64,000 nucleotides of DNA from Ignavibacteriota bacterium (GCA_002698995.1 PAAX01000019.1:1-64000); one strand, 5' to 3'. Positions 24,934 through 34,602 are shown, counted from the stretch's first letter. Notes: generated by a model not told the origin, from the letters alone. Made by a program: numbers and translations.

Positions 24934-25839
24934 CTATGATTTTGGGTGGGCATTTTTATATGTTTTTTTTAATCTTTCAATACTAACATGAGTATAAATT
25001 TGTGTAGTAGAAAGATTTTCATGACCAAGAATTTCCTTTACTGCCAATAAATCTGCTTCATTATCAAGCATATGAGTTGCAGCTGAATGCCTTAATATGT
25101 GTGGACTTTTCTTCTTTATATCAGAAACCTGTTTAATGTATTTGTTTACAATTCGATAGACAAACCGACTGTACAACTTGTTCCCTTTTGAGTTGACCAA
25201 TAAATATTTTGATGATGTATTAGGTCTTACTAATAAATAATCGGAAATTGTTTGAATTGTTTTAGTACCAATAGGAATTATTCTTTCTTTTGATCCTTTC
25301 CCTAAAATACGGAGTGAACCGTTTTTCAAATCAATATTATTCAATTCTATAGAACAGAGTTCGGAAACTCGAAGTGCACATCCGTAAAGAAGATCAAAGA
25401 TTGTTTTGTACAAATGTGAATTCTCTTTTTCGTTTTCACCTATATTATCATAAATTTTTTCAAAAGAGTCAAGTGTCAATGTTTCAGGAAGATTTCTTTT
25501 TATTTTAGGATTTGAAATATCTTTGACCGGATTTCTTTCTATTATTTCATTTATAAATAGAAATTCATAGAAAGATCTTAAGGATGAAAGCTTTCTTGAA
25601 ATAGATGTTTTTGATAACCCTTTCTTTTTTCCGCTTTCTAATTCATTCAGGTAGATTAAAAAATATCTAAGTTTTTTTTCACTTATCTGATTAAAATGAT
25701 TGATGTCGTTTTCTTTGCAAAAATTTATAAACTGTTCAATATCCTTTTTATAGGCAGTTATAGTGCTTGATGAATATCTCCTGATACTTTCCAATTCATT
25801 AAGAAATAAGGAAACATATTTAAATTGACTTTCATCCAT
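24934..25839 (-). CDS. Tyrosine recombinase XerC/XerD
   Basis: A 301-residue site-specific recombinase resolving chromosome dimers at dif. The SAM-like N-terminal domain (1-95) and catalytic domain are complete: Arg in YGCALRVSELCS, Lys in GKGSKERIIPI, HILRHSAATHML with His/Arg, LGHENLSTTQIYTH with His and the nucleophile Tyr. Whether it is XerC or XerD cannot be told here. It begins on the base where topA ends. I did not recognise a dif site in the window. Confidence 0.92.
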   Translation of the reverse strand: MDESQFKYVSLFLNELESIRRYSSSTITAYKKDIEQFINFCKENDINHFNQISEKKLRYFLIYLNELESGKKKGLSKTSISRKLSSLRSFYEFLFINEIIERNPVKDISNPKIKRNLPETLTLDSFEKIYDNIGENEKENSHLYKTIFDLLYGCALRVSELCSIELNNIDLKNGSLRILGKGSKERIIPIGTKTIQTISDYLLVRPNTSSKYLLVNSKGNKLYSRFVYRIVNKYIKQVSDIKKKSPHILRHSAATHMLDNEADLLAVKEILGHENLSTTQIYTHVSIERLKKTYKNAHPKS

Positions 25840-28073
25840 TAAACTTCTTCGTCAATTGATTCTGATTCTTTTGCAGAGCCGTCAGGATTGGGTTTAGTCC
25901 AGCTTATAAAATCGCAATCAGGATATCTTGAGCAGCCATAAAAAGTTTTACCTCTTTTCGATCTTCTTGCAATTACTTCTCCCTCATTACATTTTGGGCA
26001 TTTAATACCTAGAGTAATTTGAGCTGTATGATCACAGTCAGGATAATTTTCGCATCCGATAAACTTACCAAACTTACCTCTCTTATAAACCGTTTTACCA
26101 CCACACTTTGGACATTTATCACCTGTAAATTCAGGTTCATTGTTATCGGTTGAATTAGCTTTTAATGACTTTATATTTTTACAATCCGGATAATTAGTAC
26201 AAGCAAGAAATTTTCCGAATCTGCCAATTTTAATATCCATATTGCTTCCGCACTTATCGCATTTCACAAACTCAATGTTCTCTTCAACCGCTTTTAACGC
26301 AGAGTCAAAAGGAATATAAAAGTCGTTTAATACTTGTAAATACTCGGCTTCACCGCTTTCTACTTGATCTAATTCTTCTTCCATTCTTGCAGTAAAATTA
26401 ACATTAAGAATCTGCGGAAAATTTTTTATTAAAACATCGTTAACTCTTTTACCTAAATCAGTTGGAATTAATTTTCTATTTTCTTGATAAATGTATTCTC
26501 TATCTTGAATAGTGCTCATAATTGAGGCATAAGTACTGGGTCTTCCTATTCCATTACTTTCCAATTCTTTTATCAAGGTACTTTCAGAAAATCTTGCCGG
26601 AGGTTTAGTAAAATGCTGATTCTTAAACAATTCATTCAAATCAAGCTTTTGCCCTTTTTCTAATCCATTTGGAAGTATGGAAGATTCACTATCGCCATTA
26701 TTGTTAGTATCTTCATCCTTTCCTTCATCATAAATTTTTAAGAAACCATCAAACTTTATTACGGTTCCGTTAGCTCTAAAAGTGTATTCATCTGCAGAAA
26801 TTGAAACTGTAGTGGTTTCAAGAATTGCGGATTCTAATTGAGAAGCAATATATCTTTTCCAAATTAGGTCATATAATTTGTACTGATCATCATTCAAGAA
26901 TTCTTTAATTGATTCAGGATCATATTGTAATGAAGTTGGTCTTATTGCCTCATGCGCATCTTGAACATTTTTTTTAGTTTTCTTATCATATTTTTTTGGA
27001 GAATTTGGGGTATATTTTTCACCGAACTTTTCCTTTAGATAAGAGTTTGTTTCATTTAAAAAATCTTCACTTAATCTAGTGGAATCAGTTCTCATATAAG
27101 TTATTAAACCGGCATAATCTTTATTGCCTAATTCAACACCTTCATAAAGACTTTGAGCAACCTGCATAGTTTTTCTCGGTCTAAAACCTAATTTACGAGA
27201 AGCTTCTGCCTGCATTGTACTTGTAATAAAAGGTGGAGAAGGATTTCTTTTCTGCTCTTTTTTTACAATATCACTTATTATGAAATTGTTTTTATTTTTT
27301 ATATCTGCAAAAATTCTTTCAGCTTCTTCTTTTGTACTAACTGCAAAGTATTTCTCATTAAAGTCTTTCCAATCAGATTCTTCCATTATAGGTTTTGGAG
27401 GAACTCTGAGAGTTTTACCATTCATTTCAAAAAGTTTAGCTGTTATTGAATCTTTTTTATCTTTTAGAAAATCACCAACTATACTCCAATACTCGGTAGC
27501 AATAAACTTTTCAATTTCTTCTTCTCGTTCACAGATTAATCTTAATGCAACGGATTGAACTCTTCCAGCTGAGAGAGAACCGCCTGAAGCTTCTAAAATT
27601 GTTCTCCAAAGTAACGGACTAATTTTGTATCCAATTATTCTATCCATCACTCTTCTGGCTCTTTGAGATGTAACTCTATTTTGATTTATAACCAGTGGAG
27701 CTTCCATTGCTTTTTTAACGGCAGATTTTGTGATTTCGTTAAAGAGAACTCTATGAATTTCCCCTTTAGAATTTTTCTCAATTTCTTCCGCAATGTCCTG
27801 GGCAATAGCTTCACCTTCACGGTCGGGGTCAGTTGCTATGTAAATGTTATCTGATTTTTTTGCAAGATCTCTTATTTTTTTAATTACATCGGATTTCCCT
27901 CTGATATTAAGAAGTTTAGGAGTAAATCCGTTTTCGATATCAATACCAAGCTGAGTTTTAGGGAGATTTTTAATATGCCCAACCGTAGCTTCTACTACAT
28001 AATTTCTACCTAAATATTTATTAATTGTCTTTGCTTTAGATGGAGATTCCACAAGCACAAGATTCTTAGCCAT
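25839..28073 (-). CDS. topA: DNA topoisomerase I
   Basis: A 744-residue type IA topoisomerase relaxing negative supercoils. The Toprim domain opens with KNLVLVESPSKAKTI and has the DPDREGEAIA metal site; the active tyrosine is Y326 in GLITYMRTDSTR. Three C-terminal four-cysteine zinc ribbons follow (CDKCGSN..., CPKCGGK..., CPKCNEGE..., each closing with YPDC). Length is normal. It is one base from the recombinase and 11 bases after the smg-like gene, linking replication and chromosome genes. Confidence 0.97.
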   Translation of the reverse strand: MAKNLVLVESPSKAKTINKYLGRNYVVEATVGHIKNLPKTQLGIDIENGFTPKLLNIRGKSDVIKKIRDLAKKSDNIYIATDPDREGEAIAQDIAEEIEKNSKGEIHRVLFNEITKSAVKKAMEAPLVINQNRVTSQRARRVMDRIIGYKISPLLWRTILEASGGSLSAGRVQSVALRLICEREEEIEKFIATEYWSIVGDFLKDKKDSITAKLFEMNGKTLRVPPKPIMEESDWKDFNEKYFAVSTKEEAERIFADIKNKNNFIISDIVKKEQKRNPSPPFITSTMQAEASRKLGFRPRKTMQVAQSLYEGVELGNKDYAGLITYMRTDSTRLSEDFLNETNSYLKEKFGEKYTPNSPKKYDKKTKKNVQDAHEAIRPTSLQYDPESIKEFLNDDQYKLYDLIWKRYIASQLESAILETTTVSISADEYTFRANGTVIKFDGFLKIYDEGKDEDTNNNGDSESSILPNGLEKGQKLDLNELFKNQHFTKPPARFSESTLIKELESNGIGRPSTYASIMSTIQDREYIYQENRKLIPTDLGKRVNDVLIKNFPQILNVNFTARMEEELDQVESGEAEYLQVLNDFYIPFDSALKAVEENIEFVKCDKCGSNMDIKIGRFGKFLACTNYPDCKNIKSLKANSTDNNEPEFTGDKCPKCGGKTVYKRGKFGKFIGCENYPDCDHTAQITLGIKCPKCNEGEVIARRSKRGKTFYGCSRYPDCDFISWTKPNPDGSAKESESIDEEV

Positions 28074-28084
28074 ATAATTCCTTT

Positions 28085-28543
28085 TTAGTTAATTGTATCT
28101 GAAGAATAAAGAAGAATTCTACTACCAGGAAGAATTTCATTGTTGAAATCAACCAGTGAGATAAGAATGATCCAATTAATATCATTTTTTGAAATTGTAT
28201 CTCTTGGAAACATTAAAAGCTGTTCCAAAATCAATTCCAGTTGATCGTTATCAATAAGACCAATGTTTAATAGATATAATAAATAATTTGAATTTTCTTT
28301 ACCGATATAAACTTTCTCTTCTTCCGAAAGCATTCTAAATTCTTTGTTCTTTTTAGCTTTTGCAGCGGCAATTCTTGAACTTAAAACTTTATCATAAATT
28401 AGACTGAACGCAACTCCCATAGTCTGTTCATCAAATGATTTATCGTTTTTCAAAGAATCGCTTACTTCTTCCAATGTATAATTATTTCGTAAACCATCAA
28501 GTATTTTAATTATAGCTTCAACAACTTTAGCCGGCATATTCAC
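28085..28543 (-). CDS. smg: DUF494/Smg family protein
   Basis: A 152-residue protein that I match to Smg (DUF494) by eye: FRMLSEEEKVYIGKENSNYL, LYLLNIGLIDNDQLELILEQ and the closing NDINWIILISLVD correspond to conserved Smg segments (RIYTPEEEAKL..., a helix with INDETRE-like spacing, and LKWVVLMVL). The role is unknown. In E. coli smg lies beside a topoisomerase zinc-finger gene, and here it directly precedes topA, which supports the call. It overlaps ybeY by 17 bases. Confidence 0.72.
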   Translation of the reverse strand: MNMPAKVVEAIIKILDGLRNNYTLEEVSDSLKNDKSFDEQTMGVAFSLIYDKVLSSRIAAAKAKKNKEFRMLSEEEKVYIGKENSNYLLYLLNIGLIDNDQLELILEQLLMFPRDTISKNDINWIILISLVDFNNEILPGSRILLYSSDTIN

Positions 28544-28982
28544 TTAACCTCAAATTTGAATTAACATTAATAATTTCAAGTAATTCGTTTTCTTTCTTTC
28601 TCATTTTCAACTGTTCTTTCTTAGTTTTATCATCAAAACCAATTAAATGAAGCATCCCATGAATAATTAATCTTTTTAATTCATCATTAAAAGAACATTT
28701 AAATCTTTTTGAATTATTTAAACAATCGTGCAAAGATATAAAAATTTCAGCATCAATCACATCCATTATTTCGGAATAATTAAAAGTAATAATATCTGTT
28801 GTATAATTATGATTTAAATGCTCGGTATTAATTTCAAGAATTTCGCTTGATGAAACAAGGTTAATTTCAAGGTAATCAACCTTAAGAGATAAATAATTTT
28901 TTATGAAATTAACAAGTTTATGAATTTGTAGTTTATTTACTGCGAAATGTTTATCTGTAACAGTTACTGAGAGATTTTTCAA
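28527..28982 (-). CDS. ybeY: Endoribonuclease YbeY
   Basis: A 151-residue zinc-dependent RNase of 16S rRNA maturation and ribosome quality control. The signature region reads HGMLHLIGFDDKT: two histidines are in place but the usual third (HGxLHLxGxDH) is aspartate. Bacteroidota YbeY proteins often have KDK there as far as I recall, so this may be a lineage variant with an altered zinc site. The N-terminus is normal and the gene is in a tight run with the MBL hydrolase (8 bases) and smg. Confidence 0.88.
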   Translation of the reverse strand: MKNLSVTVTDKHFAVNKLQIHKLVNFIKNYLSLKVDYLEINLVSSSEILEINTEHLNHNYTTDIITFNYSEIMDVIDAEIFISLHDCLNNSKRFKCSFNDELKRLIIHGMLHLIGFDDKTKKEQLKMRKKENELLEIINVNSNLRLSEYAG

Positions 28983-28990
28983 AAATTATC

Positions 28991-29878
28991 CTAAATATTT
29001 AATTCCATCTTTTCGTATGATGCAATTAAATTAATTTTTGATTCATTATTAAGCAAATAATTTTTTGTTTCTTTTATTAATTCATCAATCATTTCATCAG
29101 TATAATCCGGCTCATAATGAAAAAGTATAAGATTTTTTACATTAGCCGCCATAGCAAAAATTGCAAGTGAAATATTATTTGAATGTCCCCAGCCGATTTT
29201 TTTATCGTAATCGGAAATCTGATACATTGCATCATGAATTAAATAATCCACATCCTTGCAGAAAGAGATTAAATCTTGATTCTTCTCAATTATTTCTGCT
29301 TTTAAAGGATATTCATCTTTGTGATGCTCATATAATATTTCGTTATCAGTCATATAAACTAATTGTTTACCATTTTCAATGAACTTAAATGCCAATGTTC
29401 CTTTAGAATGATGCACTTTTATGGTTTCAATTTTAAAGTCATCAAAAGAATATGTTTTTTCCCCTTCAAGTTCCTTAAAGAATGTTTTCGTTTTTATCAC
29501 TTCTTTTGTAGCAGGAAAATAAGGGGGTGACATCAAAGTATCAAAAATATGATCTACATTCATTCCATTTGAGTTGTATGCATGAATATTAATAGTAAAA
29601 TCTTTTGAATAAAACGGTTTGAAAAATAATAAACCTTGTATATGATCCCAATGTGTATGTGAAATTAATATATTTATATCATCATGAAAATTTTCATTAC
29701 AAAGTCTATTTCCAAGCTCTCTAATGCCTGTGCCAGCATCAATAATAAAAAGTTTATTTTGGGAAGTTCTTATTTCGATACAAGGAGTATTACCGCCATA
29801 ATGCAATGTGGAAGCTCCCGGAACCGGAACTGAACCTCTTGTCCCCCAAAATTTAAACTTCATTTTCAAACTCTTCAA
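28991..29878 (-). CDS. MBL-fold metallo-hydrolase
   Basis: A 295-residue protein beginning MKFKFWGTRGSVPVPG (after a short MKSLK leader) with GGNTPCIEI, DAGTGIRELGN and the metal motif SHTHWDHIQGL, then HSKGTLAF, YMTDNE and a C-terminal FHYEPDYTD histidine. This is the RNase Z-like subgroup often found as a phosphodiesterase-type enzyme; cyclic-nucleotide or phosphonate substrates are known for relatives, none can be inferred here. Its 5' end overlaps the carbonic anhydrase-like gene by 26 bases; the second Met (MKFKFWG) could also be the start. Confidence 0.8.
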   Translation of the reverse strand: MKSLKMKFKFWGTRGSVPVPGASTLHYGGNTPCIEIRTSQNKLFIIDAGTGIRELGNRLCNENFHDDINILISHTHWDHIQGLLFFKPFYSKDFTINIHAYNSNGMNVDHIFDTLMSPPYFPATKEVIKTKTFFKELEGEKTYSFDDFKIETIKVHHSKGTLAFKFIENGKQLVYMTDNEILYEHHKDEYPLKAEIIEKNQDLISFCKDVDYLIHDAMYQISDYDKKIGWGHSNNISLAIFAMAANVKNLILFHYEPDYTDEMIDELIKETKNYLLNNESKINLIASYEKMELNI

Positions 29879-30437
29879 ATGACTTAATAGTTTCTTCTGT
29901 ATATTTTTTATAACGATAAGCTGAGGCTTCTAAATCTTCAATTTCTTCTTTTGTTAAATCACGTATAACTTTTGCCGGAATACCCGCAACAAGCTTTCCG
30001 GAAGGTACAACGAAATGAGGTTTTACAACTGCACCAGCAGCAACCATTGATTTTTCTTCAACAACTGCACCATCTAATATTACGGCTCCCATTCCAATTA
30101 ATGAAAAATCTTTAATTGTGCATCCATGCAGAGTAACACTATGACCTATAGTAACCATATTTCCAATATTTAACGGATATTTTCCATTTGTTACATGCAG
30201 CATACTTAAATCCTGTACATTTGTCATTTTTCCTATTTTTACATAATGTACATCACCTCTAATAACAGTGTTATACCAAACACTCGATCCTTCACCAATT
30301 TCAACATCACCAATAATTTTACTTCCGCTTGCTAAAAAAACATCTTCTGCTAATTTGGGAAACATTCCTTTATATGGAAATAATTTTCTTTCATTGTCAA
30401 TCATTTTATAGGTGGACTCCATTCTTTGGTTTTCCAT
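29853..30437 (-). CDS. Gamma carbonic anhydrase-family protein
   Basis: A 194-residue left-handed beta-helix protein with hexapeptide repeats. It has the gamma-class metal and active-site pattern: NTVIRGDVHYVKIG, NVQDLSMLHVT, and IGHSVTLHGCTI with the zinc histidines. Many such proteins (YrdA/CaiE/PaaY type) show weak or no anhydrase activity, so the reaction is uncertain. The reading frame starts MENQRMESTYKMIDNERK; the first 20 residues overlap the preceding gene by 37 bases, and a start at M6 or M12 is equally possible. Confidence 0.82.
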   Translation of the reverse strand: MENQRMESTYKMIDNERKLFPYKGMFPKLAEDVFLASGSKIIGDVEIGEGSSVWYNTVIRGDVHYVKIGKMTNVQDLSMLHVTNGKYPLNIGNMVTIGHSVTLHGCTIKDFSLIGMGAVILDGAVVEEKSMVAAGAVVKPHFVVPSGKLVAGIPAKVIRDLTKEEIEDLEASAYRYKKYTEETIKSFEEFENEV

Positions 30438-31195
30438 TTTATCAATTCAATATTTATTTTTCCTAGAATTACATTTAAGCTAGCTTTAATTGGAATAGCT
30501 TTTTTATCTGCTGAAAAGTAACCCTCAAATTCACCGGTCATACCAAATATACCAACAAGTTCAGTTTTACCTGATAATCTATTTGTCTTAATTTTTTCAT
30601 CAAATTCAGAAATCTCTATCAAATGATTTTTAGAGGAATAATTAATAGAAACATCTTCAAGTTTTTCTTCAATAAATGCTTTTGCAGCGATAGAAGTATC
30701 TTTACCTACTAAAAGTCTTGCAAAGTAAAATAACGAGAGTCCATCTTGATAAGTATGATTTAAATCACAAATAGAATCAGCATCAACTTTATATGGCGGA
30801 AATCTTCCCTTTTTTACATGGGTATCCTTACTTATTTCATCAAATGTATATTCAATAAAAAATGATTTATCTTTTCTCTTATCTAAACTTTTAAAATAAA
30901 CAGAATGGAAATCATCATTCTGAATTTTAGACTCTAATGTATAATGGAGATCAACAAAAGGAATTGAGCTGTATGAATCAATATTTACAATTGTTCTATA
31001 ATATGCTTTCTTGTTTTCTTCTATCTTTTCCAGTGTAGTGAATTTTATTGTGCCTAGTTTTATTAAAGAGTAACTAACTTCGTAGGTTAACTCTTCACCA
31101 ACATCCCAAAAATCATTTACTTTTTGAGAAAATATCTTAACGCAGAAAAGATGCAGCAGTATAATAAGAATTATTTTCGACCGAGTAATTTTCAA
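30401..31195 (-). CDS. DUF3108-domain exported protein
   Basis: A 264-residue protein with a signal sequence (IILIILLHLFCVKIFSQ) and the DUF3108 opening WDVGEELTYEVSYSLIKLGT, followed by beta-rich segments. The family is periplasmic with unknown role; a lipid- or polymer-binding beta-barrel is a guess from related folds. It lies 2 bases after the barrel protein gene and overlaps the next gene. Confidence 0.75.
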   Translation of the reverse strand: MKITRSKIILIILLHLFCVKIFSQKVNDFWDVGEELTYEVSYSLIKLGTIKFTTLEKIEENKKAYYRTIVNIDSYSSIPFVDLHYTLESKIQNDDFHSVYFKSLDKRKDKSFFIEYTFDEISKDTHVKKGRFPPYKVDADSICDLNHTYQDGLSLFYFARLLVGKDTSIAAKAFIEEKLEDVSINYSSKNHLIEISEFDEKIKTNRLSGKTELVGIFGMTGEFEGYFSADKKAIPIKASLNVILGKINIELIKWKTKEWSPPIK

Positions 31196-31197
31196 GA

Positions 31198-32868
31198 TTA
31201 TATCTTAAATATTATTGAAAAACTACTTAACAAGTTTTTAACGGAAGAGTTCTGTTTAGATTCACTGGTATAGTCTATTCTAAATCTTGCCAAATAATTA
31301 TTTACTATTTCATATTCGGCAATAAAGTAAATGTTTCTTGATAATTCTAAAATACCTTCTAATAATCTTGCATCCGGATTATCAAAAGTTCTATATCCTA
31401 CTAAAACGTCTCCACCATGATTAACTTTTACGCTTCCATCATTATTTAATTCATTTGCACCGTGTCTAATAAATCTAAATCCGGTTTTTAGAAATAACTT
31501 GTAATGAGGTATATATTCTGCAGAAAAATGAATCATATCACTATTCGGTTGAAGATCGGGTCCAAGTGAAGCATTTAGACTTGTAAAATTATTGTTGAAT
31601 ATTCTATGCGTATAAACATAAGGATCGATGCGTAAATATTGGAGTTCAAGTGTAATTGGTATGTATTTATAAAAATTGTTTGAGTAAATTCCCAAATCTA
31701 TAATTGCTTGATTACCGAACCAAGCAGTTCCAATTTTACCAAAATCAATATCATCTAATAGGACTGATGCGTATAAAGTTAAATTATCTATCGAATTATT
31801 TTTAAAATCAAAGAAAAGCATTGAGTTATCGCGATCTTGATTAGCATGTTCAACACTCTTATAAAAATTAAATGGATTGAGATAAGAGAAATCTAAATTT
31901 CGGTCTGAATAAACTACAATTTCACCAATGCCAAAATTAAAATGCTTTGAAAGATTTAAACCAATTCTGTGATATGCAAAATATTTATCATCTACAATAT
32001 TTCTGCTTCCTTCAGTAGAATCCCATGTCTGTGAATAATTACCAAATAGTTTTCCATGCAGATAATCGAATGAAAATGATTTGTAATTAAGGGATAATCC
32101 TATATAATCGGATTGAGGTGCATAATCTGAAATTATAGAATTAACCGAATTATAACCGATTATATTTCTGTCTCTACCTATTTTCAGATTTATAAAATCA
32201 AAATCTGCGGTTGCATAAGCTTCAGTTTCATCAAAATAATTACTACCTGCAGAAGATTCGGGAAGATTAAATTTATAATTGTATTTAAGATTGGATTTAG
32301 TAAGTGCTAAATTTTTATCGCCAAAAAAAGTACCGTTTGTGGCTTTAATTGAAAAACCAAACCAATCTTTAAATGATCCTCTTATTTGTCCTCCGTAATT
32401 AACTAGACTTGTATTTGAAGTTGAATTCAGAATTCTATCATTATTAGCAATAGTTTCGAATGATCCAATAAAATTAACAAAAAAGTTCACATTGTTAGTA
32501 TCATTATATGAGTAAAGATATTTTTCTTTTTCAGAAAAAATATAATTGAAATCAAAGTCAGGTAAAAACTGCTTTGATTGATTTAATTCTCTGTTTACAT
32601 CAAATTGAAACTCTTTTAAATATTCCTTAAGTAATAATTTATCCGTTTCATTTAATGACTTAGAATTTACTGATACTTCTATTAATTTTTCCGCTACGTC
32701 ACTTCTGGTTTTAGGAAGATGAAATTCATTATAATTTGTAATTAATTGCAAACTATTCATTCGTTTCAGAAATCTATAAACAGAATTGTCGTATTCAACA
32801 AATCCGACTTGAGCAAAGAAATTAATCTGAAATAAAAATAAAAGTAGTATGATGGAATATTTTTTCAT
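31198..32868 (-). CDS. Outer membrane beta-barrel, capsule assembly Wzi-like
   Basis: A 556-residue protein with a signal peptide (MKKYSIILLLFLFQINFFAQ) and long alternation of aromatic and polar residues up to a terminal aromatic-rich strand (SSFSIIFKI), as in outer membrane barrels. An N-terminal helical part (VYRFLKRMNSLQLI ... RSDVAEKLIEV) resembles the start of Wzi/capsule-assembly family barrels. Placement directly after a glycosyltransferase gene (zero gap) fits a surface polysaccharide role. The assignment is by general shape, so moderately sure. Confidence 0.6.
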   Translation of the reverse strand: MKKYSIILLLFLFQINFFAQVGFVEYDNSVYRFLKRMNSLQLITNYNEFHLPKTRSDVAEKLIEVSVNSKSLNETDKLLLKEYLKEFQFDVNRELNQSKQFLPDFDFNYIFSEKEKYLYSYNDTNNVNFFVNFIGSFETIANNDRILNSTSNTSLVNYGGQIRGSFKDWFGFSIKATNGTFFGDKNLALTKSNLKYNYKFNLPESSAGSNYFDETEAYATADFDFINLKIGRDRNIIGYNSVNSIISDYAPQSDYIGLSLNYKSFSFDYLHGKLFGNYSQTWDSTEGSRNIVDDKYFAYHRIGLNLSKHFNFGIGEIVVYSDRNLDFSYLNPFNFYKSVEHANQDRDNSMLFFDFKNNSIDNLTLYASVLLDDIDFGKIGTAWFGNQAIIDLGIYSNNFYKYIPITLELQYLRIDPYVYTHRIFNNNFTSLNASLGPDLQPNSDMIHFSAEYIPHYKLFLKTGFRFIRHGANELNNDGSVKVNHGGDVLVGYRTFDNPDARLLEGILELSRNIYFIAEYEIVNNYLARFRIDYTSESKQNSSVKNLLSSFSIIFKI

Positions 32869-33600
32869 TTATCTAACTTGTTCCCATTCTTTTGAAAGAG
32901 ACCTTTTAAAAAGTACTACATAAATACTATTTAATAACCATTTAAAGAATACACTTAAATGTCCGTGCTCTCTATATCTTCTTGGTGATTCAAAAATTGT
33001 GACATCATTACAGAAATATATTTTGCCTATCTTTCTTATTCTTTTGAATAAATCGAAATCTTCTCCGGCAGCAAGTTTTTCATTATAGCCGTTTACTTTA
33101 GTAAAAATATCTCTTTTAATAATGTGGATTTCACCTCTTCCCATTCCAACACCAATTATATTAAGAAAATGGAAATAAACATTGTAAAATCCTAGAAATA
33201 TTTTATCTGTTAATATTTCTTCATTGGGATGAATATCTACTCTGCATGTCATTGCAGCAAAATCTGACTTAGAAAATTTCTTAGTAATTATTTCGAAAAG
33301 TTTTTTGGGATCTGAAATTTCAATGTCGCCATTAAGAAAAATTAAAATATTACTTTCTGAGTTAGCAGCCCCAATATTTCTACCTTCACCAATATTTTGT
33401 TTTCTATTTTTATCTGAATGAACAATCACTTTATCAGAATTATTAAGAGCAAAATCAATTGTCCCATCATTACTTCCGCCGTCGGAAATAATTATTTCAT
33501 AGTTGAATAACGATTTTAATTTTTCGTCATTAATCTGATTAATAAGATTGGGTAATAATTTAATTTCATTTAACGTTGGAATAATTATAGAGAAATTCAA
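32869..33600 (-). CDS. Family 2 glycosyltransferase
   Basis: A 243-residue GT-A enzyme: FSIIIPTLNEIKLLPNLI, EIIISDGGSNDGT, NIGEGRNIGAANS, LIFLNGDIEI (DxD-like site), and GAGEDFDLFKRIRKIG-type acceptor motif (AAGEDFDLFKRIRK). A C-terminal hydrophobic stretch (FFKWLLNSIYVVLF) may attach it to the membrane. Sugar donor and acceptor are unknown. It lies 9 bases after the DUF2279 gene and immediately before the barrel protein. Confidence 0.85.
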   Translation of the reverse strand: MNFSIIIPTLNEIKLLPNLINQINDEKLKSLFNYEIIISDGGSNDGTIDFALNNSDKVIVHSDKNRKQNIGEGRNIGAANSESNILIFLNGDIEISDPKKLFEIITKKFSKSDFAAMTCRVDIHPNEEILTDKIFLGFYNVYFHFLNIIGVGMGRGEIHIIKRDIFTKVNGYNEKLAAGEDFDLFKRIRKIGKIYFCNDVTIFESPRRYREHGHLSVFFKWLLNSIYVVLFKRSLSKEWEQVR

Positions 33601-33609
33601 AAAATGACC

Positions 33610-34524
33610 TCAATAAACAATTGCAAAGAATGCTGTATTTGGAGTAATTCTAATTCCCGGCATAGGAAAATGAATGTAGTTAAGTGTATTTTTAATCCAT
33701 TGCCAAACACCGCCATAAAGCGGAATTTGTTCTGCATCAAGATCTAAAGCCAGATAAAACTCTCTGGTTCCTCCACCTTTTCCATCTAAATTCTTAACTC
33801 CCATTCCTACTGAAACCATTAAAAATGAAGGCCAATAATCTTTTATATTTTTTGGAAGAAACTCTTTAACTCTAACACCAAGCCAATATTTTTGACCTTC
33901 ATAATCATCAATAATAATTGCTTTATCATCACCACTTTTAACTTTATCTGTCGGCCAGTAACTAACTCTAGGTTGAATATGCTTAAGCACCGGGAAATAA
34001 TATTGTCCTAAGTAATAAGATGCTCCTACAACATCTGCAATAGCATCGCCCGGACTAAAGCCCCAGTTTGCTCCGTATCCATCTTCAATTTCAACATACA
34101 TTTGAAAAGCTAAGGCCAAAGAAGCAGAAACAATTGCAGAAGTTTCAGAATCCATATTTGCAGCTTCTAATCCACCGGAAAATCCATGAGCCAATAAATT
34201 AGTACCAAAAAAATGTCCGGTTTTATCAATCCATAAAGCATAATTCCAATCATTAACGACTCTAAAAGTTGGAGTCTTTTCTCTCCACCACGCATTTGCT
34301 TGATAGAGATGAACTCCAATTCCAACTCCTAACGTTACCGCTCCCATTCCAATTAAAACTGGATAATTTAGATCTGTATGCAATGGATCAACTGTTTCTA
34401 ATTCATATTGATCATTAACAAATAAATTCTGCTTGAGTTTATATATCTGCGAGTCTTTAGTAATTAAAGAATCATTGGCAAATAAACTGGTAATAAACAA
34501 TAGTGTTATAATTAGTTTTTTCAT
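33610..34524 (-). CDS. DUF2279 exported protein
   Basis: A 304-residue protein with a signal peptide (KKLIITLLFITSLFA) and the DUF2279/YfiM-like core: WWREKTPTFRVVNDWNYALW, DKTGHFFGTNLLAHG, EIEDGYGANWGFSPGDAIAD and VVGASYYLGQYYFP. The family is a predicted periplasmic or outer membrane protein of unknown role. It is the first gene of the twelve-gene minus-strand run that ends with hprK. No consensus promoter box is seen in the 78-base gap before it. Confidence 0.8.
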   Translation of the reverse strand: MKKLIITLLFITSLFANDSLITKDSQIYKLKQNLFVNDQYELETVDPLHTDLNYPVLIGMGAVTLGVGIGVHLYQANAWWREKTPTFRVVNDWNYALWIDKTGHFFGTNLLAHGFSGGLEAANMDSETSAIVSASLALAFQMYVEIEDGYGANWGFSPGDAIADVVGASYYLGQYYFPVLKHIQPRVSYWPTDKVKSGDDKAIIIDDYEGQKYWLGVRVKEFLPKNIKDYWPSFLMVSVGMGVKNLDGKGGGTREFYLALDLDAEQIPLYGGVWQWIKNTLNYIHFPMPGIRITPNTAFFAIVY

Positions 34525-34602
34525 ATAAGGAATGTTATCTAAGTTTATTTTAATATTAACTCCGGCAGAAAATATTTATTTAATACCGAAGCTAATTAAT
34601 AA

